Shown: one piece after another, positions 32,760 to 44,465 of the stretch
Layout: each line of letters opens with the position of its first letter
Position numbering within the stretch: position 1 is the first letter of the stretch
Notes under the pieces: model-generated
Told to the model about the DNA's origin: nothing
Databases searched by the model: none
What the model saw: the letters and a program-made list of their open reading frames with translations, nothing else
NCBI GenBank assembly: GCA_010015655.1
Contig: ML976721.1
Coordinates: forward strand, 328,731 to 392,730
DNA length: 64,000 bases
Source: Bimuria novae-zelandiae CBS 107.79
Lineage: Eukaryota > Ascomycota > Dothideomycetes > Pleosporales > Didymosphaeriaceae
Direction: 5' to 3'
Made by a program: the position numbers and the translations under genes

Positions 32760-33330
32760 CTTATATAATTACTAGAGGCTCTTCTTAAATAGTACAATAA
32801 GTTCAACTCGTACAAACAGCGCCTGGGCGTCTCTAACGGCAACATATACAATATAGATAAGACTAGCGTTAGGATTAGTATTGCGAAGTCCTCCTACGTA
32901 TATACAAAACGCGAGTGGCAAGTGGTTATCCTAACTATAATAAATAGAGAACTTAGCTCCCTTATTAAGTATATCTTTATAAATAGCTAAGTAATTAAGC
33001 CTATACTTATTATTAAGGCGAAGTTAATCCTAGGGCACTAGGCAGTTAATTTATCTAATAATTAGTTTATAAATATTATAGATAGTAGGTATAGTAATAA
33101 CTATATAGCTATAGATTAAATAAAGCACTTTAATAAGTAAACTATAAAATATATTTAAGGAGAGACGCGTCTCCTCCTAATTAATAGCTATAGATCTTAC
33201 TTAATAGCGGAGTTTGGGACGTACACAAAGAGTAATAATATATAACTATTTACTTTTCCTTTATATATAACCTACCGCTTATAGCCTCTTAACGTAGACT
33301 ATTTTTAGCTACTAAAGTAGTATTATAGCA
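32760..33330 (+). pseudogene. RIPped pogo/Fot1 DDE transposase
   Basis: In plus frame the sequence reads YNIDKTSVRISIAKSSYVYTKREW, where an intact enzyme would have YNMDETGVR. It continues with recognisable, stop-interrupted segments reading RLLLINSYRSYL and LFTFPLYITYRL, then a PLNVDYF-like motif. These are the three catalytic blocks of a DDE_1 transposase. The second and third catalytic Asp appear as Asn, the change expected from G-to-A on this strand. Multiple in-frame stops make it non-functional. Confidence 0.75.
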
Positions 33331-33586
33331 GGATAATTAACTAGGCCACGCGCAGTGGCGTAGCTAATATACATAAGATAGATTTCTTAGTAACTCTTAT
33401 ATAAATCTATTAATAAACGTTTATAAGTTATATAATTAAAAGTAGCTAAAGGCGCATAGGATTGTTGCCCTTTTCTCTTAAGCAAGTAATTAGGCCTCTA
33501 AAGGCTTAGGAGGCCGCTAAAGGCGCTAGAGACGTGCTAAAAGACGGAGACGTTATATAAAGACGCTTAACACCTACCCTTTTGTC

Positions 33587-33746
33587 TATAATAGGCTACG
33601 CCTAGTTGTTGCCTTAGATTCTTAACCCTTAGTTATGCGAATCCAAAATATATAAGTTTAACGCTTAAAGCTTAATTTTAGACTTTTTATTAAATTTATA
33701 AGTATTTTTTAGCGCCTTTAGCTCCTTAAGCACCTAGCCCCTTATA
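33587..33746 (+). repeat. 5' LTR of the gypsy element
   Basis: A 160-bp direct repeat of 41283-41443; most differences are C/T or G/A. Confidence 0.75.
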
Positions 33747-35069
33747 TTAAATTTAATTACTTTTACCTATTACAGGATAAGTAAATTTTAAATATAATTA
33801 TAAACTAAATCTATAAAGTAGAATACGAAATTAAAGGACCTACGTAAATAAATACTATAAAAGTAACGCCTAAACCTATGAAGAGATAGAACCTTTCTTC
33901 GTAAGTAATTAAAAAGAAGTCCTAATAGACACTTAACGCTAGTAAGGCTATCTTTACTAAATAAAGAAGTTATAAAAACAAGAATAATAACTTTTACTAA
34001 AGGTTTATATTTTAGCCCGAATAATTATATGCAGTAAGCTATTAGCTTATAATAGAACAATAGTTTAAAAAGATAAAAGGATAGTCTTTTTATTTATAAC
34101 TAAACTCTAAGTATTAGGAGTTAATAAGAATAAAATATAGTAATTCTTAAGTAAGATTAAAGCACTTATTAACCTCTAAAATACCTTTCAAATTCTATAA
34201 TAAAGAGTACGAGGACTAATTAAAGAAATAATAAAGAAGCGCTAAGAACCCCTAATAATATAATAATACTCTTAGGAAATAAGAGGTATAAATTAGCTAT
34301 TAAAAGCAAACTAATAAATAAAGTTACTAAAGAGATCAATAGTAAAGCTTATCTTAAACTAAGGAAGAAGCCAATGTCCTAAAATCTTTAATTTATCTTA
34401 CTTTATAGTAAATAATAGGATTACTACTGCTTTAGGATAGTAATATAATATAAGCTTTTAGAGGATAAAGGCTATCTTACAATATACCTAGATATATTAT
34501 TAGTTAATTAACAGGACGTGCGGCGATAGTAAGAATTACGTACTTAGATTATTACCTAAAATATACTAAACCTAACTTTGAGAAATTCCTAAAATATAAC
34601 TTTTATAACTACCTAGCTAACGAAATCGCGCATAACTATTTACTTATAATATAATAAAGGAACCAAAAGCTTCGTAATTTTAATCTTAACTATAACTGTT
34701 TAGTTCTTTAAGTTATTGCGAAGATTTTAAAAGTAAAATTTTTTTTAATTAAACTCCTTAGCTTCTATAGTGTACTAAATATAAGTTTAAATTAGGACCT
34801 ATTAGGTATCTAAAAAAGAGTTAATAAGGTTTAAAAAAAAATTTAAAATAAATTATAATTACTAAAGTTTTCTGCTAAGAGCGGAACGCTAGACAAGAAA
34901 AATTAAAAACCTACTTAAGCTAACCTTAAAAGGATATTTAGCTAATAAAGCTAAGATAGAAGAAACTAAGCAGTAAATAGAGCTATAAGACATAGGTCTA
35001 GTAATACTAAAAAATAAGCTATATAGGTGTCGCGCGAGGCAATAGAAACCTATAAAAAGAATAGTTCCT

Positions 35070-38000
35070 ATTTCTATTATAGAGATACAGGACACTACGT
35101 AAAGTAGTATAAACTTTTACTTATAATAAAGCTAGCATAAGTTCGCGTCGCTATACCTACTGCTAAATGAAAATAAAAAAAAAATTAATATAGCCTCTAT
35201 TAATTTAAAAACTAAATCCACCTAGCAATAGTTACCGCTAAAAAATAAAAGTAAAAAAAGAATAAAAGATAAGTTTTAATAACTGTTAAAAGCTATAGCT
35301 ATACTTAATACTAGTAATAGTATACTTGCTTATTAAAAATATTATGTTTATATTAAAAATAATAAATTTAGATTAAAAAACCTTATAATAAAAGCCTACC
35401 TATAGGGCAAGAACCTACCTTATATTTAAAAGATTATTAGTATTAGAGGTATATAACGTTTCGTATGTAAAGTAGTTTAATTCGAAGTAAATATTAATAA
35501 TTATATAAAACTAATATAGTTATACGTCCTATCTAATAATAAGTTGTACGATCTAATCCTTAGCCTAATTTAAAAAAAAAATAAGGTTAAACTAGCCCTA
35601 GCGAAGAAATTAATTTAAATTAAAAGTTTAGATACCTATATTTATAACTAAGAAGGTAAAAAACTATTAATAAAGCCCTAAGTGGTATTAGCTATAGCTT
35701 TTATAGCCTTATATTAGCGTAATTAACGCCTAAGAAATAAGGCTAAAGTATTTTTTATATTAATAAAGAATCTATAGAAAGCGTTAACCCGCAAACTAAA
35801 AGTAAACTTGTAAGAGCTACTACTGAAAGCTTTTAAAGACTTATAGCGTATCTTTACAAGGAATAGGCTAACAGGCTCCCCTTATACCGTAGACCTAGAG
35901 TGGATCTTTTTATTCCTCACGTGGAAAAAGATAGCGAGACCCTAAAAATCCCCTATAGCCCTCTATTTAATATGTCTCGTGAAGAGTTTCTCGTCATTTA
36001 AAAGGAGCTTATTAAATACTTAAATAAAGATTATATTTAATTAAGTAAGTTTAGCGCTACTACTTTAGTATTATTTACTAAAAAACCTAGTAAAGGACTA
36101 CGCTTCTACGTTAATTATTAAGCTATAAATAGTATTTTAAAAAAGGACTAGTACCTTTTACTATTAATACTATTAATTAGTAAAACACTTTAGCTCCTCG
36201 CGAAGGCTAAATAGTTTAGTAAACTTAATATAATTTAAGCTTTTTATAAGCTTTAGATAATAAAAGGTAAGAAAAGAAAGTGCGTTTAGAACCTAATTTA
36301 GTTTTTATAAGTAGCTAGTAGTTTCTTTTAGCCTAGCTAACGCGCTAAGTACGTTTTAGTAGTATATAAATTAGGTACTAAAATAAAACCTTAATAACTA
36401 TTACTTCACGTATATAAATAAACGTTTGTATCTTCTCTAGTAGTAGCTAAAAAGACCACGAAGAGAAAGTACGTACCATACTTTAAAAGTTAAAAGCTAT
36501 AAAATTATATTTAAATATTAAGAGATTTAAGTTCTACGTTAAAAAGACTAAGTACCTTATATTTATTATAAAAGTTAATAAGGACGTAAGCATAGTCTTA
36601 GATAAAGTTTAAGTAATTTAAAAATAAAAGCTACTAACTTTAGTAAAAGGAGTCTAGAGCTTTATAGGCTTTATAAACTTTTATTAAAGATATATATAAG
36701 ACTTCTTTAGCATTATAAAACCCCTTATAAAGCTTACCAGTAAAGGAGTAGAAATTATCTAAGGATAAGAGTAGTAGTACGTATTTAACTTCCTAAAGAT
36801 AGTATTCTACACGGATCTTACCCTAGCCTACTTTAATCCTAAATAAGAATTAGTATAAAAAGTAGACGCCTTTAGCTAGTTACCTAGGTAATACTTCTCC
36901 TAGTATAATAATAATAGGATTCTACGTCTAGTAGCTTACTTCTTAGCAAAGAATAGCGTAGCAAAATATAATTACGCTATTAGAACTATATATATTAAGT
37001 AGTAAAGCACCTTATAGTTTATACTAATTATAAGAACTTTATGTATTTTGTTACTAAATAAAGGTTAAATAAATAGCAATATTAATAAGTAAATATAGTT
37101 AGCTATATTAATATAATATTTATATATAGACTAGAGTTAGTAAACTTTAAGGCGAATGCCCTCTTTTAGAAGGACTAAGACCTACTAAAAAATAGTAAAG
37201 ATAATAAATTAAAGTTAAGACACTTTACGCTTTTTTAAAAAACTACTAAAAGAGATAACTTAAAATCTTTTCTCCCCTAAATACTTACTACTATAGAGGA
37301 ACCTAACTATACTAAAGTAAATAAGGACCTAGTACTTGCTTACCTAATACGTTCTAAACTACTTATATTAACCACCTAAGGAGGCAATAATCCTGCTAAA
37401 TAACGCGAACTAGACTTTAATACTACATAGTAAGAGGTAGAATATAATAAAGATAGCGTGTATAGTAAAATAACGGCCTATATAAAGAATAGGCTTAGGA
37501 AGTTTGAACCTAAGTAGAAGTTATTTATTAGTATTTTAGAATATAGTATAGATAATTAAGGATACCTATGCTATAGGTTAAGATAATAGGTACTAAAATT
37601 AAAACTTTTATAAATAAAGTTAATAGCGTTCGCGTATAGTTCCCTAGCTTTAAAATACTTAAAATAAGAAAATACTTATAAAAATTTTACTTAAGATTAC
37701 TTCTTCCTAGGGATATTTAACTAAGTAAAATAGTATATTAAGAACTATAATATCTATAAAAAAACTAAACATATAGAAAAGTAAAATTAGGCCTGCTAAA
37801 GTTCTTAATATTACATAAATAAGGATAGCAAGATATTATAATAAATTTTATTATTATCCTACTTAAGAGCAATGGCTGCACGAATATTATAATAATTATA
37901 AATAAACTTAGTAAGTATCCTAAGTTTATTAATCTCTTAAACTTTAATATACTTAGAGTTATAATAGCGTTCTTTTAATACTAAGTAGTAGACTACTTCT

Positions 38001-39305
38001 TTTTCTCTATTATTATATTTGACCGCGGGAGATAGTTCATGAGTAAATTTTAAACTACACTCTATAAATAAGCAGGTATTAATCGAAGACTATCTATAGC
38101 AAAGCACCTAGAGACAGATAGGTAGATAGAATAAATAAACTCTATCCCTAAAGCCTACCTCCAGACATATTATAACTAGTAATAAAATAATTAGTTAAAG
38201 TAGCTTCTTATAGCTTAGATAGCTATTAAAGGGCGATAAGTAGTATTAATAAGAGTTAGCTTATTTTCCTATCCTATAGCTAGAATATTAAACTAGTTAA
38301 GAACTTTAAGACACGGAAATTAACCTTAGAACTTAGAACTAATATAAAAAAGGCCGCGAAGTTAATAATAAAAAAGTTTAAAAAAGGTTTTAACTTTGTC
38401 TAGGGAAAAATAATAATAGCCTAATAAGAATAAGAGTGCCTAGTAAACTGTTAACGTAAAAATACTTTAATTGTAAAAAAGGATATAAGGTATAGCTAAA
38501 ATATAAAAACTACATTTAAAACTAGCGTCTAAGTAAGAAGCTTAACTAGAGGTAAAGAAAGTTTACTATAAAAAAGGTAATAAACTCTTAGGTAGTAGAA
38601 CTAGATTGTTAAGTCCTTTGGGATAGCTAGTCCTAAAGGAGGCTAGGGTTAGTCCTTATGCAAGAGTACTATTAGGCAAAGAAGGAATATTAACTGCGTA
38701 AGCTAGTTAATGGGTTTATTAGTATTAGAGGTAAAATAAGTTATAATTAAATTAACGAGAGTCTGAGTCAAATCTAAATAATAAATTAGTAAATAGGTTA
38801 AACACAATAATAAAAGCCTATTACTATATTCCTATATACAAGTCCCATCCCATAGGTCTCAGAATCCTATCAGTCCTAAACTTCCAGTTTGTCCAGATAC
38901 TTTTGGGACTTCGATAATTCTGGAACGCGTGACTTGTCACGTGATATGTGGCTAAGTTAGGTCTTTGGCGTTGGCGCACAGATAAGTGCCGATGTCCCGC
39001 CCTCGTCATATTAGATCCTAACATAGATATTCCACTAAATATACACCTAAGATTCTATATAGACAGGCTAAAGTTAGCCTTGTTAAATCCTCTCCTTAGC
39101 TAAATTACTAATAACACTTAGCCTAAAGTAATTATAATAAAAGAGGGGAAGAAAAAGTATAGCGTAATTAATATATATAAAGAACGTTAGTTCTATAAAG
39201 GCAAGAGAGTAGAATATCTAGTATAATAAAAAAACTACTTTTAAAGAACTTAAGAACCTCGTAAGAACCTTAACTAAGCTACTATATTAAACTATTAGGA
39301 ATAGT
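35070..39305 (+). pseudogene. RIPped gag-pol relic (CCHC, RT, RNase H, integrase, chromodomain)
   Basis: Recognisable plus-strand pieces, all broken by stops, occur in order. A zinc-knuckle-like RDTGHYVK lies at 35085-35112. The reverse transcriptase (about 35955-36420) shows PLYNMSREE, GLRFYVNY, and LPLLILLIS. RNase H (about 36868-37000) shows a VDAF stretch and RLVAYFLAKNSVAKYNYAI. An integrase zinc-domain-like piece is near 37690-37790 and its core end near 38115-38260 (LETDRQ, LLIA). A chromodomain-like VEYLV...KNYF...EPRKNLN lies at about 39207-39300, beyond the solo LTR. The order identifies a Ty3/gypsy chromovirus. No functional protein can be made. Confidence 0.72.
38607..39023. mobile_element. 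Solo LTR (family 2) with 5-bp target duplication
   Basis: A 417-bp sequence starts TGTTAAGTCC and ends GATCCTAACA, flanked by a perfect TAGAT duplication (38602-38606 and 39024-39028). It interrupts the gypsy pol relic between integrase and chromodomain. Its right half keeps GC and includes GTCACGTGAT, like family 1, but overall it is a different sequence. It is the youngest layer of this part of the nest. Confidence 0.85.
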
Positions 39306-41282
39306 TTACTACGCTATATTAAAATTATAATAAAAAACTTTTAATAGGATTCTACCGGGGTATCCTCTAAATTATCTTTTATTAGGACCTAAAGGAGGCT
39401 CTATAATGCCTGCCTTACTAAGTTAAGGAATTTAGCTAAATAAAAATATCTAAAATAAAGGTAAGAGTAATATTATTAGGGAATAAAGTTAAGTATTAGG
39501 TAAAGCTAAGAATCAGGCTAAAAGGAGGTATAAGTAATTCTATCTACTTAGGGAAGGAAGTTAAGAAGGAATTTTTAAAAAAGTAACTTAAAAGATTTTT
39601 AGAATTATTAAGGATAATAAGGAAACTAAATAGTTCTAAGAATAGTAAAGGATAATCCTTACGAAAGAAGGGAGCCTTAGAAGTAAACAAAAAAAAGAAA
39701 CTAAGTAAAGAAATATCTTTAGTTACTAAAGAAATAGTAAATTTTTTTAATATTATTTAGGTCTTCTTGTCTACTATCTAATATACTACTAATATTTACA
39801 GAAGCTATTATCCTCCTTACTTAAGCGCTTTTTAATTATAATAGCCTAAAGTTCCTAGCGTAAGCCTTCGTAGGCTTAAGTAAGCATATTAGCTCCCGCG
39901 AGGATATTATTTAGTATCTAAAAACTATCTATTATACTATCTCTATCTACTACTATAAACTTGCTAAAGAGCTGTATAATATTAGCCTTAAAAGATAGCT
40001 TTAGTATCTAAAAGGAACTTATGAAAGGATTCTTACCCTTTTAATAAAATACTTTAAAATTAATGGTATAAACTTAAAAAAGATTAAAAAATTTTTAACT
40101 ATAATAGCGATGCGCCCTAAGATCTAAAAAGTATTAAAAAAAGTAATAGGGCCTAAATTAACAGTAGTCTTACCTTTAACGAAGATATAGTAATTAATAA
40201 TAATAACTTTATAAGTAGAATAGAACGCGTTAAGGTTAGTAAGGAAGGTTTTTTACTCCTAACTACTTTTTAAAACCTTATTTATAAAATAGCTTATACT
40301 AATAACTATCATATTAGTGAGTTGTTTATAGCTAACTTTATTTAGGGTAGGCTAAATCTAACTAGGGGAAAAAGATAGTAGAGTACACCCTGAAGTTATC
40401 TAGAATAAGTTAGACTAAAAGTATACTTATTTAGTGTAGCTAATAAGCCTATAAGTATAGTACTTCTTATAGGACACTATCTTGCCTACTAGCACCTACT
40501 AATAAACACGTTTATAGGTAGTATAATTAATATACTAGCGCTTAATCATCGCACGTAGTAAGATTAGGCCTTAAAAGCTAAGCTTATTAAGTTAGTAATT
40601 ACGCATACCTAGGCTAATAAAGAACTAAAAAAAGGTTAACAAATAAGAAGGTAAGTTAAAAGGTAGGAAAAAGTAAAGAAAGTATGAAAAAAGGTTTAAA
40701 ACTTACTTTATAAGCTTTAAAAAAACTAAACTTTTTAATAAGCTAGCTAAAGAGGATTACACTAGCGTTAAAAATAGTACCTTTATTTTTAAAAAGCTTA
40801 GTTTTTTTAAGTTAGTAACTAAGTAACTATAATATGGATAGGACTTTTTTTATTTTAGTATTAAAATTAATAGCATGCTTTTAACTCTTAAGAGTCCTTA
40901 CTAGGCAAGTATTACGTAATAGGCTAATTATTTTATTAGAATAAAAAGTGGAATTAGATTATAAAGTTAAAAAAAACTAGGCTAAAAGTAAGACGTTATA
41001 GTGCACGAAGTTAAGATATAAAAAAAAGTATACAAAAGTAAGGCTTAAGAGCTAGGCAAGAAGTAATTTAGTATATATAATAATAAGTAAACGCACTAGC
41101 GCGAATACACTACTATAATAACTACTTATAGTAAGAATATAAAATTAGACACGCAAGAATAGAACTAGTAAAAAGTTTATAATAGTAAGAGGATTATAAG
41201 TAGATAGTAAAATAATTTTAAAGCTATATAAAAAGATAAGACGTGGAGATTTTTCTTTACCTTAATAACGGAAAAGTAGATA

Positions 41283-41443
41283 TATAATAGGCTACCCCTA
41301 GTTATTACTTTAGATTTTTAACCCTTGGTTATGTAAACTCTAGATATATAAGTTTAATACCTAAAGCTTAATCCTAGACTTTCTATTAAATTTATAAGCA
41401 TTCTTTTAGCACCTTTGACTTCTTAAGTACCTAGTCCTTTACA
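41283..41443 (+). repeat. 3' LTR of the gypsy element
   Basis: It is paired with 33587-33746; it is followed by TTATC, the likely mutated copy of the TTGTC duplication. Confidence 0.75.
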
Positions 41444-42042
41444 TTATCTTTATTAGAGGATAGTAAAGTTACTATATTTAATAACTTATTACCCTTAACA
41501 CGTGAGCGTTCTCTACGTTAATTACTTAACTTAATTAATACGCCGTATTTTAAGGAGCTCTCTATGCCCTTTTAAACACGCTATCTATATTACACGCCTA
41601 GCAATCTTAGCTAAAATATCCTAAAGACAATACGTACGCTTAATATATAAAGAAATCTATAGCCTATATACTAAGAGAGCTATTATCGCGCGAGATCGCA
41701 TAAGGCGTAATTGCAGCTCCGCGCTGGCCAGGGCGGCGGCAGGACTTAAGCGAGCTCTCTATAATACCCAAGCTACGGAGCACGCCCGAAAGCAGCGGCG
41801 TAGGCGTAGCAGACGCGTACTTAACCCGGACGGAGGCTTTATATACGCTAGAGACTGTTAGAAGATGGCTACTACGCGGGTGGTTAATAAAGCTACTAAA
41901 TAAGAGGCTACTATTATAGCGCGTTTTTAATAATTACTTATAAAACGCATAAATCTCTAGAAATAGCTATGCTTTATAATTTATAATTATAGTAAGAAGT
42001 TAATAAAGCGTTACGCTAATAGCGCTATAATTATAAAAAATA

Positions 42043-43881
42043 ACGTATCTCACGTGCGAGTCGGTCACCCGAGCGAGCTGGTTACTTTTGCCAAGACTCA
42101 CGAACACCACAACTACTTTACAACACTACTATACAAACCTAAGTTATACTCTAAGCTATAGTATATTACATTACTCTAAAGTACCTTGCGTATTATTCTT
42201 ACACGTTTATGCGTTGTGCCCTGCATCGCCACACGTGCCGTAGCGTCTTAAAGACTAAGTGTCTATTTTAACGCTAACCTTCTTACTTGTCCTCTTCTTA
42301 TTACTATAGGCGTTAAACTTCTTTAAAGTAATTAAGTGTACTTTTTTACTAACCATACAAGTTTTCTTTCTCTAAATTTACTTTTATATAATTTACGGCG
42401 TATAGTAGCTTTATTAGTAGTTTAAAGCTTAGCGACTAAGTTACGTACTAATATTAATAAATACGCTATTATATCCACGCCTTTAGTAAGCTAATTAAGG
42501 GTATTAACTATTAATATTAATAAGCTATTACTATGTCCTTAGATCCTTTCTTAAATTAGCTTTAATTATAATCTAAATTCTAGGATGCTACTTAGGGTCT
42601 AAGAGTACTAGGTACTCTTATTTACAGTAGGTAGTAGTAAAATATATAGGTATACTTTAAGCTTTAATATTATAGCTTTTAAATTAAAGGAAAATAAGCT
42701 AGCGCCTTTAAAACCTTTTTATATATTACTTATTATAATTAATACGTTAAAGGCTACTTTAATGTATAATAAGAGCTTAAGTTTTAAAATATAAGTAATT
42801 TTATTACGTATTAGCAGCCTAGCTTACTAACCATAGGCCTTTTTTAAGGGGGTAAAATAATCTATATTAAGTAGTTATAATAGGTGCGACGAGTATAAAG
42901 GCATATATAAGGTAATAATTTTATATTCCTTATAGTATTAGTAGAAATTAACTAAGCTATAACTTTTATAGCTATTTAAAATAAATAACTAATAACTACT
43001 AATAGTACGCTCCTTTATGTGCATATTAAAGTACTTTAGCTACTTTAATTTAAGCTTGTTTTTTATCTAGCTATTCTTAACGACGTTAATAACTTAGTCG
43101 CTAAGAATACTTAGCTTTTTATACTAGATAGAGAGGTAGTGCTTGCCTTAAAAATAATACAGGGTAGGATAACCTATCCTATCGCGTTAATACTCTTAAT
43201 AATACTAGTCTACTTTTAATTACTTTAATATACTATTTTTAGTCACCCGCGACGCTTAGAGCCTGTAATAATAATATCTATTATAAACCTAAACTTATTA
43301 AAGTTATATATGTCTTTATCTAGGATGCTATACTTGGCTTTAGTATTCTTTACTAAGCAGAACTAATCCTAGATTATCTTAAGATCCTTATAAAGGACTC
43401 TCTTATAGTCGTACTTTTAATTAAACTTAACTATAAGCTCTAGGCAACGCTTAATAAATATATTAGCCTAGTTTTTACTAATAAGTAGTTAGTTACGCTT
43501 TACGAGTAAAGAATTAGCCATATTTTCTATATTAGTAAGCTAAGATAAATATCCTTACTTATCTAGCTATAATATATATTAAATAAAACTAGCTCTTTAG
43601 TACTTATTAGTTTTATTAAATTAGACGTATAATCGCGTCGTAGAGAGGCCTTAGTAAGTAATTACTTATTGTACTTTAAGGCACTTTATAAATTTTTACA
43701 GTATACTACTAGGATAGTATCGCGTCGCGTTTTATAGCCTTAATAATAAGCTATATATTTACTTTATTTAAGAGCTTTTTTACGTTCTTACGTTAAGGCA
43801 TTATGGGTTAAATAAAGTTTAGTATGGTCTTAGCAAAAGTGACTGGCTCACTTGGGTGACCGGCTTGCCCGTAAGGTACGT
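42043..43881 (-). mobile_element. RIP-degraded Fot1-like DNA transposon, 1.84 kb
   Basis: Inverted ends of about 50 bp begin ACGTA(T/C)CT(C/T)ACG and include CGGTCACCC and ACTTTTGC(C/T)AAGAC. They are flanked by TA on both sides (42041-42042 and 43882-43883). The 1839-bp length equals that of Fot1-class elements. The interior is AT-rich and stop-filled, and aligns with the relic at 12505-14685, whose transposase reads on the minus strand. It lies in the right arm of the 12.3 kb element. Confidence 0.78.
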
Positions 43882-44365
43882 TATAAGTAGGTAAATTTAT
43901 AATAGTCCTACGTTTAAGCATTTTAATACTAATTAGAAGTATAGTGTTAAAGGCTTAGGGCAGGCTAGAAAGTTCTAAAAGCTATATATAAACTTTATAT
44001 AATGCTTAGAACGTTGTAGTAGATTTTAGGTAGTTTTAATTATTATAAATAATTCTCTTAACGCTACTATAGTCTCCCTTATAGCCTATAACTCTATAGA
44101 TCCGTATAATTAATTACTACACTAAAACGGGCTCTTAATAGACTTAGACGTTAAACAAAAGTCTATAGTTAAAGTCCCTAATAGTTAGTTTATTATGTCT
44201 AAGACGTAAGTCGCTAGCAACGTTAGTAATAATAATAAAAACTACTTAAGTCCTTATAACTTAAAAATACTTTTAAAGGCTAATTAGAGAACCTTTTAAT
44301 AATATAAATATTAAATTAGAAGCGCGCTGATGTATTTACTATATAATTTACTATATAAACTGCAT

Positions 44366-44463
44366 TTTTGTGCATTGAGCTTGTTTGTGCATTGAGCCTG
44401 TAGGGCCGTGCGGAGTACGGCCTTTTTTGCAGAAAAACTGCGCAGCAGCCGCAAGGGGCCGAG
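44366..44463 (-). repeat. Right terminal inverted repeat of the 12.3 kb element
   Basis: It is the reverse complement partner of 32174-32272; the following TA is the target duplication. Confidence 0.88.
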
Positions 44464-44465
44464 TA

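Larger units (their letters stand above)
33587..41443 (+). mobile_element. RIP-degraded Ty3/gypsy chromovirus-like retrotransposon
   Basis: Two direct repeats of about 160 bp (33587-33746 and 41283-41443), both starting TATAATAGGCTAC and ending TTATA/TTACA, are the LTRs; the TG...CA ends are partly changed to TA...TA, as RIP would do. Flanks TTGTC (33582-33586) and TTATC (41444-41448) fit a 5-bp duplication with one RIP change. Internal order on the plus strand is a CCHC-like knuckle, reverse transcriptase, RNase H, integrase and chromodomain, as in chromoviruses. A solo LTR (38607-39023) interrupts the integrase/chromodomain region. About 1.9 kb between chromodomain and 3' LTR is unassigned. 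Confidence 0.8.
32174..44463 (+). mobile_element. Pogo-type DNA transposon expanded by nested insertions (12.3 kb)
   Basis: The two ends are near-perfect inverted repeats of about 98 bp, starting CTCGGCCCC on the left and ending GGGGCCGAG on the right. They are flanked by TA (32172-32173 and 44464-44465), as expected for pogo/Tc1-mariner. The interior is heavily RIPped but contains a plus-strand DDE transposase relic. Subtracting the gypsy element (33587-41443), the Fot1-like element (42043-43881) and their target duplications leaves about 2.6 kb, a normal pogo/Fot1 length. Each repeat contains two copies of a GCTCAATGC(A/G)CA-type unit, like the other pogo ends in the window. Confidence 0.82.

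Noticed and set aside
32174..44463. A CRISPR-like array or centromere as explanation of the AT-rich block
   Set aside because: There are no regularly spaced repeats; instead there are terminal inverted repeats, LTRs and transposase/polymerase relics, which explain most of it.
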